From: Caenorhabditis remanei
Lineage: Eukaryota > Nematoda > Chromadorea > Rhabditida > Rhabditidae
Length of the DNA stretch: 64,000 nucleotides
NCBI RefSeq assembly: GCF_010183535.1
Contig: NC_071332.1
Span: 5,828,001-5,892,000, forward strand
Direction: 5' to 3'
How positions within the stretch are numbered: position 1 is the stretch's first letter; the number at the start of each line of letters is the position of its first letter. This document shows, one piece after another, positions 45,409 through 61,425 of the stretch. A model generated the notes under the pieces. It was not told where the DNA came from, ran no database searches, and saw only the letters and a program-made list of their open reading frames with translations. The position numbers and the translations under genes are program-made.

Positions 45409-47564
45409 ATGGCTGAGGAGTTGAACGAGTTCCAAGAGGCTGCCAACTTTGACGAGACTAAACTCAGAGAGTTGTCGAAGTGAGTTAATAATTTCTAAAA
45501 TGACTATAACTAAACGTACATTTTCAGTGTTTGCGCTCGTCTTCGCCGAATGCAACTTTTAGACGCTGACATGGAGGTGGTTGTTGTTGAAGGAGAACTC
45601 CAAAGAATTCCCCGTCAAATGGAGCAGGTGAAGGAGGGTCAAGTCGTGAACAACGCTGGAGGATACGTCTTCCCAGTGTCCGACGAGACACAGGTCCGTC
45701 GATTCTTGATTCTCGGATCCGACAAGGGAACTTACCATCAATCATCAGAGAAGATTACCATGGATAACGCCCAGAGAATCATCAAGATTATCGAGGAAGG
45801 AAACGGACACATGGTTCTGAAAGAGCTTGCTCTTATCAACGCCGACAATCGTAATCCAAAAATGAGTGCGATGATCTTCACTCTTGCCCTTTGCGCCCGT
45901 ATCGCAACCCACGATACAACCAAAAAGAATGAGTGTCCAATGCTTCACACTTATTCAGAGTATATCCATCAACTTCACTCAGCCGCTTTCCGACTTCTCC
46001 CGGATGTCTGTCGCACGCCAACCCATCTCTTCGAGTTCGTCGGTTATTGTCAGGATATTGCTGAAAGCACGAAAGCAGGAGGAGCAAAGTCGTCCACTGG
46101 ATGGGGACGTTCCATGAGACTTGCCATCAGCAAATGGTATAAAACCAAGACAGCGGAGAAGTTGGCCATGTTGCTGACCAAGTATCCACAACGTGAAGGA
46201 TGGTCGCATCGCGATCTCTTCCGTCTTGCTCATCCTAACCTCATGGAAGACGGACCGGAACACACACGTCGTGCTGATCGTCTCGAACGAGAGCAACTCT
46301 TCCGCTTCGCAGTCAAAGGAGACTTGGTCAAGAGAAAGAGAAAGATGAACGAAGACGAGATTGCTGAAGTCGAGTCGAAATGGGATAGGAAGGCTTTGAA
46401 GGTGGATTACACTGAGGAACAACTTATCAAGGAAGAACAGAGCAGGTCCGAATTGACTACTCTTTTCCAATGTTTTCGTTCTAAATGTTCTTTAAAAAGA
46501 GAAATAGTTCTTACGAAAGCATTGAATATTTAGCAATTTTTTATAGTGCCTTTATATTATTTTGTTTTTTCAGAGCTCTGGATCTTGTTGAGGCGTACCT
46601 CAACCTGAAACAGGAACAAAGCGAGGAAGTTATCGTAGCGGCGATTAAGAAGCACGGACTCGTTCGTGAGCATCTGCCAACCTCCAGTCTTAACTCGAAG
46701 CTCGTCTGGGAAACCCTCTTCGATGTTCCGATGCCGATGACTGCCATGATCCGCAACCTCGCCAAGATGACTGTTGTGGGAGCACTTGACGATAAGCGTG
46801 TTGACTCGATCATCAAGAGACTCACCGATCAGGAGGAACTTCGTCGTTCTCGCATTCATCCACTCAACTTACTGACTGCTCGCGCCGTCTACGCCCAAGG
46901 ACGTGGAGACAAGGGAAAACTCGCTTGGGAGCCAAATCAAAAGATTTGCGATGCTCTCGAAGCTGGATTCTACAAGGCGTTTGTGAATGCTCCACCAACT
47001 GGAAAACGCTACTGTTTGGCTCTCGATGTTTCTGGAAGTATGTGCTCTCCTGTCAGCTCATCGCCTTTGTCGTGCCGCGAAGCCGCCACTGGAATGTCTC
47101 TCATCAATCTGCACAATGAGGCTGAGGTGAAATGCGTTGCTTTCTGTGACAAGCTCACGGAACTTCCATTCACCAAGGACTGGAAAATCGGACAAGTGAA
47201 CGACTATATCGACAAACTCAGCGTAAGTTTATAAAAACTGAATCTGTATATTAACTTTATTTTTCAGTTCGGCAGCACTGATTGCGGTCTTCCGATTACA
47301 TGGGCGACCGAGAATAACCTCAAGTTCGACATATTCATCATCTACACCGACAATGATACTTGGGCGGGAAACGTTCATCCATTCGAAGCCATCAAAAGAT
47401 ATCGCGAGGCTTCCGGAATCCACGACGCCAAGGTCATCGTCATGGCGATGCAAGCCTACAACTACTCGATTGCCGATCCATCGGACGCCGGAATGCTTGA
47501 CATCACCGGATTCGATTCGGCAGTTCCACAAATTGTCCACGAGTTCGTGACTGGAAAAATCTAA
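45409..47564 (+). CDS. rop-1: 60-kDa Ro ribonucleoprotein (TROVE plus von Willebrand A domains)
   Basis: Ring-shaped RNA-binding protein that binds Y RNA and the ends of misfolded small RNAs such as 5S rRNA precursors, acting in RNA quality control. Exons 45409-45479, 45528-46445, 46574-47222 and 47268-47564 join in frame to 644 residues, very close to the family length. The N-terminal two thirds form the TROVE repeats (for example GWGRSMRLAISKWY and YPQREGWSHRDLFRLAHP). The C-terminal third is a VWA-like domain with a MIDAS motif ALDVSGSM and later YTDNDTWAG. The start ATG follows TTTTCAGAACCAACC. AATAAA lies at 47652. It is convergent with akt-1, the same two neighbours as in C. elegans. 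Confidence 0.97.
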
Positions 47565-48920
47565 TTTATTGTACCGGTATCATTTTGTTATTAATTTGTT
47601 AGCTTTGTTGCACCCGACCTAATCATCTGTATTTCTTCTTGTACATTCCATAATAAATAAAAACCTAGTTTATTACGGGAAAGGTAGGAGAGAGGAAGCT
47701 CTGAAAACTAATCTCATACCATACATTCATTGAAGAAGCGTATGAAACTACAAAAAAGAAATTCATAGAGTTTGAGAGGTCAGATTTCGGCACTTGTTCC
47801 ATACGGTCGAGTTTTCTGAATCAAGAGACTTCTTCAATTTTCCAGCTCATTATCAGTGTTTAGCTTTCTTTTGATTCTTCTTCTCTAAACCAAACCTAAA
47901 ATTGTTTCTCCTCCTCTCTGCTTCTGGCGTCTCACAATCAAGCTGGCTCGTTACGATCAACCCAGTATCGAAGGAATTTATTTATATCTTCACAAAGATA
48001 TGAAGTTTCAGAGCCTAAATGAAGCATTTTCGATTTCAGAATGAGCTATCTCAATAGAGGAAATAACCCATATAAGCAGACTGTGCAAATATCGGACCGG
48101 CCCGCCGGAATCTTCTGATTTTGTATATTTCCGATGCGATGAATGATTCAGAATCAGAAACTCATATTTGTCAGTTTTAATCTGGAAAAAAAGTAAAACC
48201 ATTATGCATTTCTGTTTTCTGGAGCGTCCCACAATCAATAAAGACAAAATTCATTACGACAAAGATATGATAGAGGAAGACAGGGACAGAAAAAGTGTGG
48301 GGAACCATACATTTTGCGGAGGAATGCATAGAGCTACACAGCGAAAGAGCTATGGTTTGAAAGGGAAAAGAAGCGAATCGGGACAGGAAAAATGATGAAA
48401 ACGGCAGTAGGCGAAAGATGGGATCAGGGTAAATTCATGGAATTTGGGCAACTGGTTTTGTTAGAAACAAATATAGTAAAATAGTCAAGAATATAGATAT
48501 AAAATTAGGTTCAGCCTGAATGTCAGACATTGTGAAAGAAAATGAAATCGAGAAGGTGGAATTAAAACTTTGGAGAACGGAAGAGGTAGAAAGAGGGGAC
48601 ATGGAATCTATTTTTGGTTTTTGGGTGATTTTTTGATTTGAAAAATGGCAAAAATTCTGAATATCAGAGAAATCGAAACGGTTTCACCCGGAGGAATGAT
48701 ATGGGAACGAAATTATAGCAGAAAAGGCGAAAGAAAAATGGAGATTGTTCTAAACGAAAGACTTTTTTGATTTTGAGATTTTGAAGTTTTTTTTGGGTTT
48801 TTGTTGAATGAAGAAATAATGCTTAATATTATTAGGACTGTGACAGTGAACCCGCATATTAGAGGAATTGAGGAGAGCCATGAAATAAGTAAGTGAAAGG
48901 ACAAAACATTATTAGATGTA
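47565..48920. other. Convergent intergenic region of rop-1 and akt-1
   Basis: About 1.35 kb holding the two 3'UTRs. Purine-rich from 48240 to 48620. No coding exon, tRNA or clear repeat was recognised. Confidence 0.5.
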
Positions 48921-52413
<3,493 letters not shown>

Positions 52414-55400
52414 CTTTCCGCAGGAGTCGTTGTACACGTTGTTGGGCAAGTGGCGTTTCCGGCTGAAAATAGAGAACAGTGAAAATTTAAAATAGTTTCG
52501 AATTGATTTTTAAGTTTTAAAACGGGGAAAAGGCGAGAACGGAGCGAATAACACGACGCGAATGATGTGACAAACAGAGGAAAAGAGGGAAAAGAGTGCG
52601 CAAGTTTTAGAGAGAAAATGAGAAAAATAAGGGAGACTGAGAGGTGGTGACCCTTTTTCGGCGGAAACAAGAAGAACGAAAACATTTTCAGACACTGCCA
52701 ACAACATGATGAGTAAGGCCTGCTTTTGAATATCGTCGTGCTTGTTTTTTGAACAAGGAAGAAGAGAAGACAGAAAAAATAGAAGTAGGAATAAGCAGTT
52801 AAAGCAAGCAAGCAATGAAAAATAAGAAAAAAGAATATCGGTTTTCTGGAATCGGCTATTCGAAAAACAAGATTATTTTTGTTGGGTAGGAAAACAACAC
52901 GCCCGAAAACCCACACAGTAAGTGACACTGATCATAACAAAGTTTTGTCATCACAGATTACGGTAAAATTCTGCGAGCTATGATGATTAATGTGCACTTT
53001 CTGTTGGTCTGGTAGCAAATTTATTCTCGAAGAAAGAGTGAGCGCAAAGAAGAGAGTTTGAATAGAGAGGAGTGACAAACAAGTTGTCGAGAAGGCAGCG
53101 ACCACAAATGATAACAAAACAGACAAATGAAAAAAGATTCTGTTGAGAGGGAGACGAGAGAGATGATAAGCGAAGGTGTTTGAAACAAACATGATTTTAT
53201 TATTGATGATCTTCGAGGTAATAAATGTGGTTTGAGTGTTAGATAAGGCAATTTATTTCGATAAACACCTTTTTTCTAGAGTGATAAACAACTTCAGTAT
53301 CAAATGTAATCTAGTCGAACAGCCACTCACAGAGGTTTTGAAATCAAACTGGAGATAAATAAGTCAAACGATGAAAGAAGGTGAAAAAATAAAGAATAGA
53401 AAGAGGAGATAAAGAGCAACACCAAGTGAACGCTACAGACGATTGATACACTTTGACAAGGTAGACAGAGACAATGAATGATATCCGGGAGAGACAAGCG
53501 CACGTGTTGTCTGTCTAAGCTTTCTGAGCTCTGAGTGAAACAGATTATGAGCGGCGCGGCACAGACATACACAAACATACAAAAACGACGAGGGGACGGA
53601 CGCCATGGGAGTGTGGGCGGAGCATGGGGCTCACACGTGGCGAGACGCAGGCAAGCTAGAGCCGGGGAGGAGACGAGTAGCTTTTTTGAAAAACATACAA
53701 TGAGAGGAGGGGAATGTGTGCACTTTCAAGGGAAATGTGTACTATATGAATCGGAATTCATTTAGAATAGAGCTCAGTGGACCACAGAGATCGAAGCGGT
53801 AATGAGTGTATCTATGCATAAGCTGTCTAGCTTGATGTAACCTTTTAGAAGTATACATTCGAATTTGGTGAATGATCACTTATAAAATCTAGAGGTACAG
53901 AAGCAGAAACTCACGAGTTAGGCGTCCACACCATGCTTTATGTTTCGAAGAGCTAGAAAGAACCGATGAGAAAGGGAATGATCGAATGAGGAAAAGCGAC
54001 AATCGGAGGCGCCGAAAGGGGTTGAGACCGGGTCTCGAACCGACCGTCTTGAGACAAATACAAACAATTTGATGGGTGGGAGGGAAGAAAAAATGCGTGA
54101 GTTGTTGAAACCTTCAAGAGGGAAAGAGAAAATCGAGGCGAATGAAAGTGACAAACAACTTTTTAGATTGAAAAATTGAAACAAAACGAGAAAACAGTTT
54201 GATGGACACACGACACTCAGATTGATTCGCAAAGTTTCGAAATGTTGTTTTCTTCATTTTTTCCGATAGAAAAAGAATCGAATCGAATAGTAAAAATAGG
54301 TTTTCCGCAACATTGGAAGGTGAGCGAGAGGCACGGACACGCGGCGCTCGCGTCACTGGTAGTATGCAGTAGTACGGAAAAGTACATGTTTCGATCAAAG
54401 GCCGCGCGTGCTTTGCTTCGCGGATGGATGATCGGTGACGACGGTGCTGCGGACGGTGAGAGTAAGCAGACGGAATGAAGAGATGGAGAGAAGGCGAAAT
54501 AGTACATACGAGAGTTGTTTACATCCGAAAACGAAAACGAAGGGGGAGGGGAGGCAGCCAAGCCTAGGCTTCGCGACAACACGCTCTTACGAGAAAAAAC
54601 TAAATAGCCAGCTCTGTTGAATGTTTCGTTTTTTAGAGGTGACGAATTCCGAGACCAGAGGACGATGTCTGAATAGAAACGAATAATTTTATAGAAATGT
54701 TGATGAGTACGTGGAAAAAGGGCGGAAAATGATAAACAAATAACACTTGTCCTCGTGAACTACACAGCAAGATTTTACTCGGCCACGGCCATGAGAAACC
54801 GCGGTAGTTTAAAAAGAGTTTTCGAAAACAAAAGAAAAAATTGTTTGTTATCATCCGATCTGATTTCTTAAACTCTCTCGAATGGTGGGAAACTTGATCT
54901 TTGAAGCCACGTGAGTATAATAAATGCTATAGTCCTTCTCGATATCTCTCACCCTCCCTCTCCACGTGTGACATATATAATCTTTTGACGTCTGCGTCAC
55001 TGGAGCGCGCGAAGACCTCGACGAGGACACAAAAACATTGGCGAAGTAAACAACTCTGGTTGTGACAGGGTATGGGGGATGAGGAAGATGGCATCGTCGA
55101 GGAATTGACATTCCCTTCTGCTTCTAGTTCAAAAAAACAGAGGGGAGTTGCACATCGTCACTGCACAAAACCACATGTTTGGAGGTTCAGAAATCCAGAA
55201 GTAGTGTTGAAAAAAGAGAATTCTGAGGGAAAACGAAAAGAATAGGTGGTTTTTGGTGTTGGTTCCTGAATTCAGAAGAGCATAAACATGAAGCCCATTT
55301 TCCCATTTTTTGGTTTCTCTCTCTACTTTACTTCCGAAGTAAACTGTAAACAATTCTCTCGATTGAATCAACATGTCAAGGTTAAACTATTGTCGCCGGT

Positions 55401-57030
55401 GTGGGTGAGTACTGTTGCGTTTCATTTTGTGAACTGTTTGTCGTGAAACGGATGAAGGAAAAAAGATGATCAATAAACAGAAATAGTTGCAGATTCTTTG
55501 CAACGTTTCAAATAAACAAGTACACCGGAAAGTATGTGATACTGCTAACGTCGAGAACCATTGGTACAAGGGTCATTTGGGGAAAGATCAAGGTAGAAAG
55601 TACTGGTCGATTTCGAGAGCGCGTCGCGGTCTTGGCGATTGGAAATGTTATATTTTTGAAATCTACTGGTTCACAGCTTTATTTTTGCAATTGACATTTT
55701 TTCATAGCTTTTATAGACTTTGAGTTATGACTCTTCAAAGCAAAACGGAGGGAAGTGAGGTACCAGAAAGACTTGCTTCAAAACGTTATATCTCTAAAGC
55801 TATTGAAAATGTCAAAAAGGAGTCAACTGTAAAAATGAAGATCTAGTTCAGTGCTTTATTGTTGCAGTTGATAAGTTTTTTATATCTAGTTTCGTTTTTG
55901 AGATATGTGTGCTAAAAGATAATGAGCTGAAATAGAGGGAGGAGAGAAACATGCTGAGAAAGCCTTATCTCTAAAACTTGACATATAGAAAACACAACGT
56001 CAACAGCCAAAATGTAGATCAAATTATATACTGCATTTTTGCTGTTGACAACTTTTTGATAGCTTCAACAGCTTTGGAGATATTTGCCAATAAAGACAAG
56101 TGGCTCACCCAGAGAAACAAAGAGAGCTAAACTAAAAATTCTATGAAACAATGCACCACTCACCTTGCTCTGTTCATAACAATCAAATAGCTGATCACAA
56201 TATTCAAGCAGACTGGATTAGTACAAGTGATTCAAAATGGATATATCCGTCTCGCTCTCTTCAAAACATTCGGTGACAACACAACGGAGTGGGGACTGGT
56301 ACGAAGGACACCTGGCACTTGGCAGATGGTACAACGTCACTTTTGTTGACCGAAAGACAAGAAACTTTTTCAGAGGGAAAATGACATTTATTGAAAAGTA
56401 TAACAGAAAACTGTTAAAATAAAAGAAGGCATGACATAGAGGGCTCCTCGTGATGGGAATTGTTATCGAATTGAGGGAGATTGTCGTATGACAAAAAAAA
56501 AGAGAGTTGATGGTAAATATAACAAAGGAAATTGGATGTTCCAATTGGAACAACACGAATAACAATTTTCAGATTTCTCGAGTTATCAGTGGAGAGGGAA
56601 ATATCGTGTTTTCTAACAGGGATTATCTCAGTTATTGTAAACAGGAAGTAACTGAAAACCATCGATCATTGAAACATAATCCAATGGTAGTAAACAAGTG
56701 CCTCTGACACTTGTCGAGTGTCATTTGTAATGAGAAAAAGATCAATTGGGTGTGGCAACCTGTTATCACTGACTTGGCGTGCAGAAAGAACAATAGAAGA
56801 TAATTTAATGTCTAGACATGCAAAAGAAGAGATGCTACAGTAGTTATAAACGGTTTGATAAGTGTGTCAGAAAGATATTCAAAGAACCGAAACGGATTAA
56901 GGATGATGAGGATGTAATCAAGAGATCAGCTTGTTTGTCACAACTTGTGAATTCAAGGATTTCCGATTGGCACGTTTCATTGGGATTGGCTGGTTGTCTT
57001 TTTGAGTTTTCAAGAAAAGGTCTGTGCCAG
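52414..57030. other. Upstream region of akt-1, largely featureless
   Basis: About 4.6 kb without a supported gene. Short (GA)n tract at 52125-52145. Repeat copies of the GTTGACAACTTTTTGATAGC type occur on both strands at 55760-56090. Two short plus-strand frames (around 55555 and 56290) share a WY-x-GHL peptide but have no gene structure. Part of this is likely akt-1 promoter or untranslated exons. Confidence 0.5.
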
Positions 57031-57034
57031 AGTT

Positions 57035-57175
57035 GTATGGAATTCCGACTTCCGACTTCCGGGCATTTTTATCATTCCGACTTCCGACTTCCGACTTCCG
57101 GATAAGAAAAATCACTTCCGACTTCCGACTTCCGACTTCCGGATACGGAATTTTACTTCCGACTTCCGTCACTCC
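57035..57175. repeat. CTTCCGA satellite block, left
   Basis: Seven-base units CTTCCGA in head-to-tail runs of two to four, each run closed by a CCGG(A/G) and separated by short AT spacers (ATAAGAAAAATCA, ATACGGAATTTTA). It has the same orientation as the block at 58280-58470. Confidence 0.9.
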
Positions 57176-57235
57176 ATAACTGTGGAATTTCCGAAAAGTA
57201 TATTTCACAGAAATACTTGAAAAGATGGTCTAAAA

Positions 57236-58172
57236 GCTCAGGTATTTTTTGGCGAGGGTTGGGCAGTGAAACTGTTAAATGGGCCATGTGGCCATTGAAT
57301 AGGGCAAATTGCCCACAAAAAGGGCCACATGGCCCAGTGGGCACTAGGTTGGCGCGGGTTGGGCACAAGCTGGAGAGTTGGTTGCCGAAAGGAGAGGCTG
57401 GTTGGATGTGGGCACGAGTTGGGCACCTGTTTGGCCCCGGTTGGGCACCACATTGGCCCGAAGTGGGCACAAGTTGAGAAATCGCGCTCTACAGCACACG
57501 CTGATTTTTCACCACGATTTTTCTAATTTATTTCGTTTCTTTTTCAATTCTTTCCTCCTTCTATTTTATGCTACTTTTTTCAATTAGAAGATGAGACAAT
57601 ATACACAGATCCTCCGATAAAACAGGTAAGACGCTACTATTTTCTTTTTTTCTTTTTATCTTTCAATTTTCGACAAATTTCAGGGGAACAAGAAATAAAT
57701 TCAGTAATACGAGCATCTTCATCAACTGTGCGCTTCGGCTACTCCACTGCTCGTCTCGGTTAATTTTCGCATTTACTTTAGATTTTTGCTTTTAATTCGT
57801 ATATTTGTAGCTTTTACTAAAAATTATATTCTTCTCCTGTATTCCTAATCCCCATTTTAAAGCTTGACAAATTCTAGTTTATTTTATGTTATTACTGCCC
57901 ATTATTACTGAAATTACTATTTTTTGTTCGAATTATTTCAATAAATAGTATAAAAGTACAAAAATGTGTAATCTGGTTAATTACAGTGTTAAATGGTAAG
58001 GAGCGAAAGAAGAGGAATGCCGCCCGTTGTACCAAATCTCGGCACTTTGCCCACGAAATGGGCCATGTGGCCCTCAAAATCGGCACGAGTGCCGGCGTAG
58101 GGCAGGCCCCGCGGCCCTTTTCTCTGGGCCATGCTGCCCATTTCGTGGGCAAAGTGCGAAAAAATACCTGAG
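57236..58172. mobile_element. Palindrome-rich element between two CTTCCGA blocks
   Basis: Bounded by CTCAGGTATTTTTT at 57239-57252 and its reverse complement AAAAAATACCTGAG ending at 58172. Near both ends lie GGGCCATGTGGCC-type hairpins and repeated GTTGGGCAC or TTGCCCAC words (57260-57475 and 58045-58155). The middle (57480-58000) is ordinary AT-rich DNA. No transposase is visible. Target duplication is unclear. Identity as a non-autonomous transposon is inferred from the inverted ends. Confidence 0.6.
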
Positions 58173-58274
58173 AGGAGAGACAATTGGCTTTTCTTCATCC
58201 AAAACCTAATTTTCCACTGATTTCCGCCAATTTTATGATCTTTTCTCTTGGAGTTTTTGGATATTTGCGAAAAA

Positions 58275-58475
58275 ATCTAATTCCGATTTCCGACTTCCGA
58301 CTTCCAACTTCCAACTTCCTACTTCCGGGCGTTTTTTTCGCTTCCAACTTCCGACTTCCGACTTCCGGTTAAGGAAATTAACTTCCGACTTCCGAATTCC
58401 GACTTCCGGATAAGAAAGTTCACTTCCGACTTCCGACTTCTGACTTCCGGATAAGAAATTTTCACTTCCTTGCAA
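58275..58475. repeat. CTTCCGA satellite block, right
   Basis: Continuation of the left block: runs of CTTCCGA and CTTCCAA separated by GGATAAGAAAGTTCA-like spacers. The spacer GGATAAGAAA is shared with the left block, so both belong to one array. Confidence 0.9.
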
Positions 58476-58671
58476 CTCTAATCTGTGGCACTGGATAAAA
58501 TATCTGCATTTTAACTGAAGTGCCTAGTTCAATTACTTTCCAGTCTAAAAAAACTTTTCACGTACCGATATTTTTCAAACTGAAAAAAATAGTGACCCGG
58601 GCAACAAAGTTACTTTTTTTTGAAACGTGGAGCTTATTAATATTCATTCCTACCATACCATCTTCGTCAAA

Positions 58672-59874
58672 ATGGATGTTAATCAGCATTTTCCACCAAT
58701 TTCTAGATCGGAGAGGAAATCATATCTAGATTATTGTGAGTTTTAGAAAAACATAGTCCAGTTTCCGATATTAAGTCAGAGTTTATAGATCCAGCTCCAC
58801 TCGGCCATTTCAAAACGAGTTACATCGTTGACAACATCCATCCAGTTCTCGAAACAAGGAATCACAAAATCTTTACAAAGTATTTTAACAAGATGAATAT
58901 TGGTTTATCTCACGGAATGACCATGGTTAACGCACGACTTGTGCTTTTTGCGAAGTGCCGAGTGAATGATCCGAACGTTGGGCAGTGGAGAATCAAAGCG
59001 AATGTGAAGTTCACTCTCAACAAGTTCAATGAGAGAATCGATTCAATCATCTATGACTGTGGAGATGTGTGGTTTGACAACAATATTCGTTCGATTCAAC
59101 GAACAACTCTTCTCAGTGCAAATGATCTTCTGAATCAAGATTTCGGATTTGTTAGAGGAACTCAAGTGATATTTGGGACAGATATCAGGATTCTGGAGGT
59201 AGAAGGATTCCATCAACCGGTTGTTATGAATCACCGTGTGCCACCGGAAAATCCTGACAATCGAGTTGTGTTTGCTTATACAAATGAGAATTTGTATTGC
59301 AGCAAAGAAGTGGGTGAAACTCCGCCTTTTTAGAACTCTAAAGGTTCTTTTTTCAGATATTGGATATCCTCTGTGAAATGCTTGGTAGAAGGAAAGTATC
59401 TTCAATCGGAACATTCAAATTTCCCCTAGCATCTCGCGGACCCCAAGAAGAATTCCTTGATTGCCTCTACGGGTCCCCAATACCTATTTATGGCCGAGGA
59501 GGGCTCAGTGTTTTGCTGCATAGAGCTGATCATTTTTTGGTGAGAGCACTTACTCAAAGAGCTGCCACTGCGGTGATCCACGACGCGGAGGGAAATGGAT
59601 TGAAGTGGGAATTTCTGAAGTTAGCAGTTCAACGTAACATGAGAAGAGTCGTTGTGAGTTATAAAGATTCCATTGTAGTAAAGTCATCCGATTTTTTCAG
59701 AACCATTGGTTGATCGGAAAGCAATCAATCAAGAAAGTCGAAATTCAAAGATTGTGTGCTTATAGAATGTCAGGAGAGATAATGAAGGCGATTGTAAAGA
59801 GAGTTCTGGAGGTCGGATGGCAATCATACAGAGATTCCGACAACCCCAAACCTAAAAAATCGAGGTACTTGTAA
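58672..59874 (+). CDS. BTB-domain protein with a MATH-like N-terminal half
   Basis: Possibly a substrate adaptor for a CUL-3 ubiquitin ligase, as many nematode BTB/MATH proteins are. Exons 58672-58735, 58789-59309, 59357-59653 and 59701-59874 give 351 residues. The first half is beta-rich with a WRIKANVKFTL strand and DVWFDN, reminiscent of MATH or related filter domains. The second half fits BTB: NLYCSKEILDILCEML, then EEFLDCLYGSP and LLHRADHFLVRAL, matching the core YxxPI...LLxLADxF pattern. The last codons (KPKKSRYL) resemble the start of a paralogue (RKSYLDYY) whose remains follow directly, so the C-terminus may be a fusion after a tandem duplication. The exact family and gene name are unknown. 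Confidence 0.75.
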
Positions 59875-59929
59875 AATTGTGAGTTACATACAGTTCTCCA
59901 GATTCCAAGCAACAATACAAAAATATTTC

Positions 59930-60135
59930 AGTTCCTGACCCGCTCGGACGTTTCAAGTTTTTTTCTCAAGTGTAAACTATTGATTTTATTTTTTCCTCGT
60001 GTCAATAAATTAAATCATATTTCATCATTGATAAAGTTAATGAAATCATTGCAAACAAAGATAACAAACCATACTGGAACCCACTTTGGTTTCGGAAAAT
60101 GAATCTGCCGTTCACGCATTCGATAGCTTCATTAA
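59930..60135 (+). pseudogene. Tandem relic of the BTB gene (5' part)
   Basis: After an intron-like stretch ending ATATTTCAG, PDPLGRFK matches PAPLGHFK of the intact gene. Near 60013-60125 a frame reads SYFIIDKVNEIIANKDN and RKMNLPFTHSIAS, which lines up with SYIVDNIHPVLETRNH and NKMNIGLSHGMT. The two pieces are in different frames with stops between, so it is non-functional. Confidence 0.75.
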
Positions 60136-60274
60136 GTTTTGTCATTAAAAATTTTTATGGAATAAAAACCAACCTATATTGGGTTATCAAAAGAACTCGA
60201 TGTGTTTTGAAGCTCTTTTTGGTAGATTTCAGAAGACGGTTAGTACCTGTCACCCAATCTTTGAATTTCGATTT

Positions 60275-60725
60275 TCTGGATTGATTGCTTTCCGATCAAC
60301 CATTGGTGCTGAAAAAATCGGATGACTTTACTTCAATGGAATCTTTATAACTCGCAACGACTCTTCTCATGTTACGTTGAACTGCTAACGTCAAAAATTC
60401 CCACTTTAATCCATTTACCCCCGCGTCGTGGATCACCGCAGTGGCAACTCTTTGAGTAACTCACCAAGAAATGCTCAGCTAAATTCAGAAAATCTTTGAG
60501 CCCGGGAAATTTGATTTGTCCGATTGCAGATACTTTGTTATTACCATTCATTTTGCAGAGGATATTCATTATCTGGAAAAAACCTCTAGAGTTCTAAAAA
60601 GGCGGAGCTTCACCCAATTCTTTGCTGCAATAATAATTCTCATTTGAATAAGCGAAGATGAATTGATTCTCAGGATTTTCCGGTGGCACACGATGATTCA
60701 TAACAACCGGTTGATGGAATCCTTC
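60275..60725 (-). pseudogene. Inverted relic of the BTB gene (3' part)
   Basis: Read on the minus strand, this repeats 59211-59745 of the intact gene: HQPVVMNHRVPPENP, the CSKE exon end with its intron, an ILCKMNG start, and the KWEFLTLAVQRNMRRVV end with its intron and the NHW-like exon start. About 100 bp of the BTB core (the LDCLYGSP part) is missing and single-base losses break the frame. Intronic sequence is equally conserved, so the copy arose from genomic DNA and is fairly young. Confidence 0.85.
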
Positions 60726-60972
60726 TTTAAACTACTATTCTTATCTTTTTTCTTGTGAAATGACGTATTTTGCATCTACGATTAGTCCTATTAGGACTTG
60801 CCAGGGGTCCAAACTTTGACTTCGTTTTTCTCGAATACTAGGAATCGAGGGAGAGAACGGAATATATTTGGAATCAGCGTTTTCTCAGCTTTCCAACGAT
60901 ATAGGTCACGTCCCATATTTCTACACTGACTAGGTGACCTTCCCGTAATGCACTCCAAAACGCCGGTAACTA

Positions 60973-61423
60973 CAGTACCGCTCAAAAGTATATTAAGTTT
61001 TGGTTTTTTCTGTTGAAAAGGTCCAACTTTGATAGTGTGTCATGGTAATACTGATTGTCCCATCAAGTAGATTTTTAATGGATCAAAGATATCAAAAATA
61101 TAACTCCATTTTTGTAGTTGACAACTTTTTTGTACGAGTACTCTCTAGCAAGTTACATATCGACAAATATTTTCTCCCTTAAATCGTCCCATTTCAGTGC
61201 AAAATAGAGAGATTTTTGAGCTGTCGTCTTAAAATGACCATAACTCTCTAGGGAGTAACCGTACAAAAAAGTTGTCAACTACAAAGATGGAGCTCTACTT
61301 TTGATCGGTACGATCCATTAAAAATCAACTTGACGGGACAATCAGTATTACCATGACACACTTTCAAAGTTGGACCTTTTCAACAGAAAAAACCAAAACT
61401 TAATATACTTTTGAGCGGTACTG
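60973..61423. mobile_element. Tc1/mariner-type MITE, 451 bp, copy 1
   Basis: Perfect terminal inverted repeats CAGTACCGCTCAAAAGTATA flanked by TA on both sides (60971-60972, 61424-61425), the signature of Tc1/mariner insertion. Arms of about 120 bp are complementary. The interior contains TTTTGTAGTTGACAACTTTTT and, further in, its inverted partner AAAAAAGTTGTCAACTAC. No coding capacity. Confidence 0.93.
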
Positions 61424-61425
61424 TA

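Noticed and set aside
54015..54065. Sequence resembling a minus-strand tRNA T-arm (GGTTCGAGACC)
   Set aside because: Only four stem pairs form, and no matching A box, anticodon arm or acceptor stem is found at tRNA distance.
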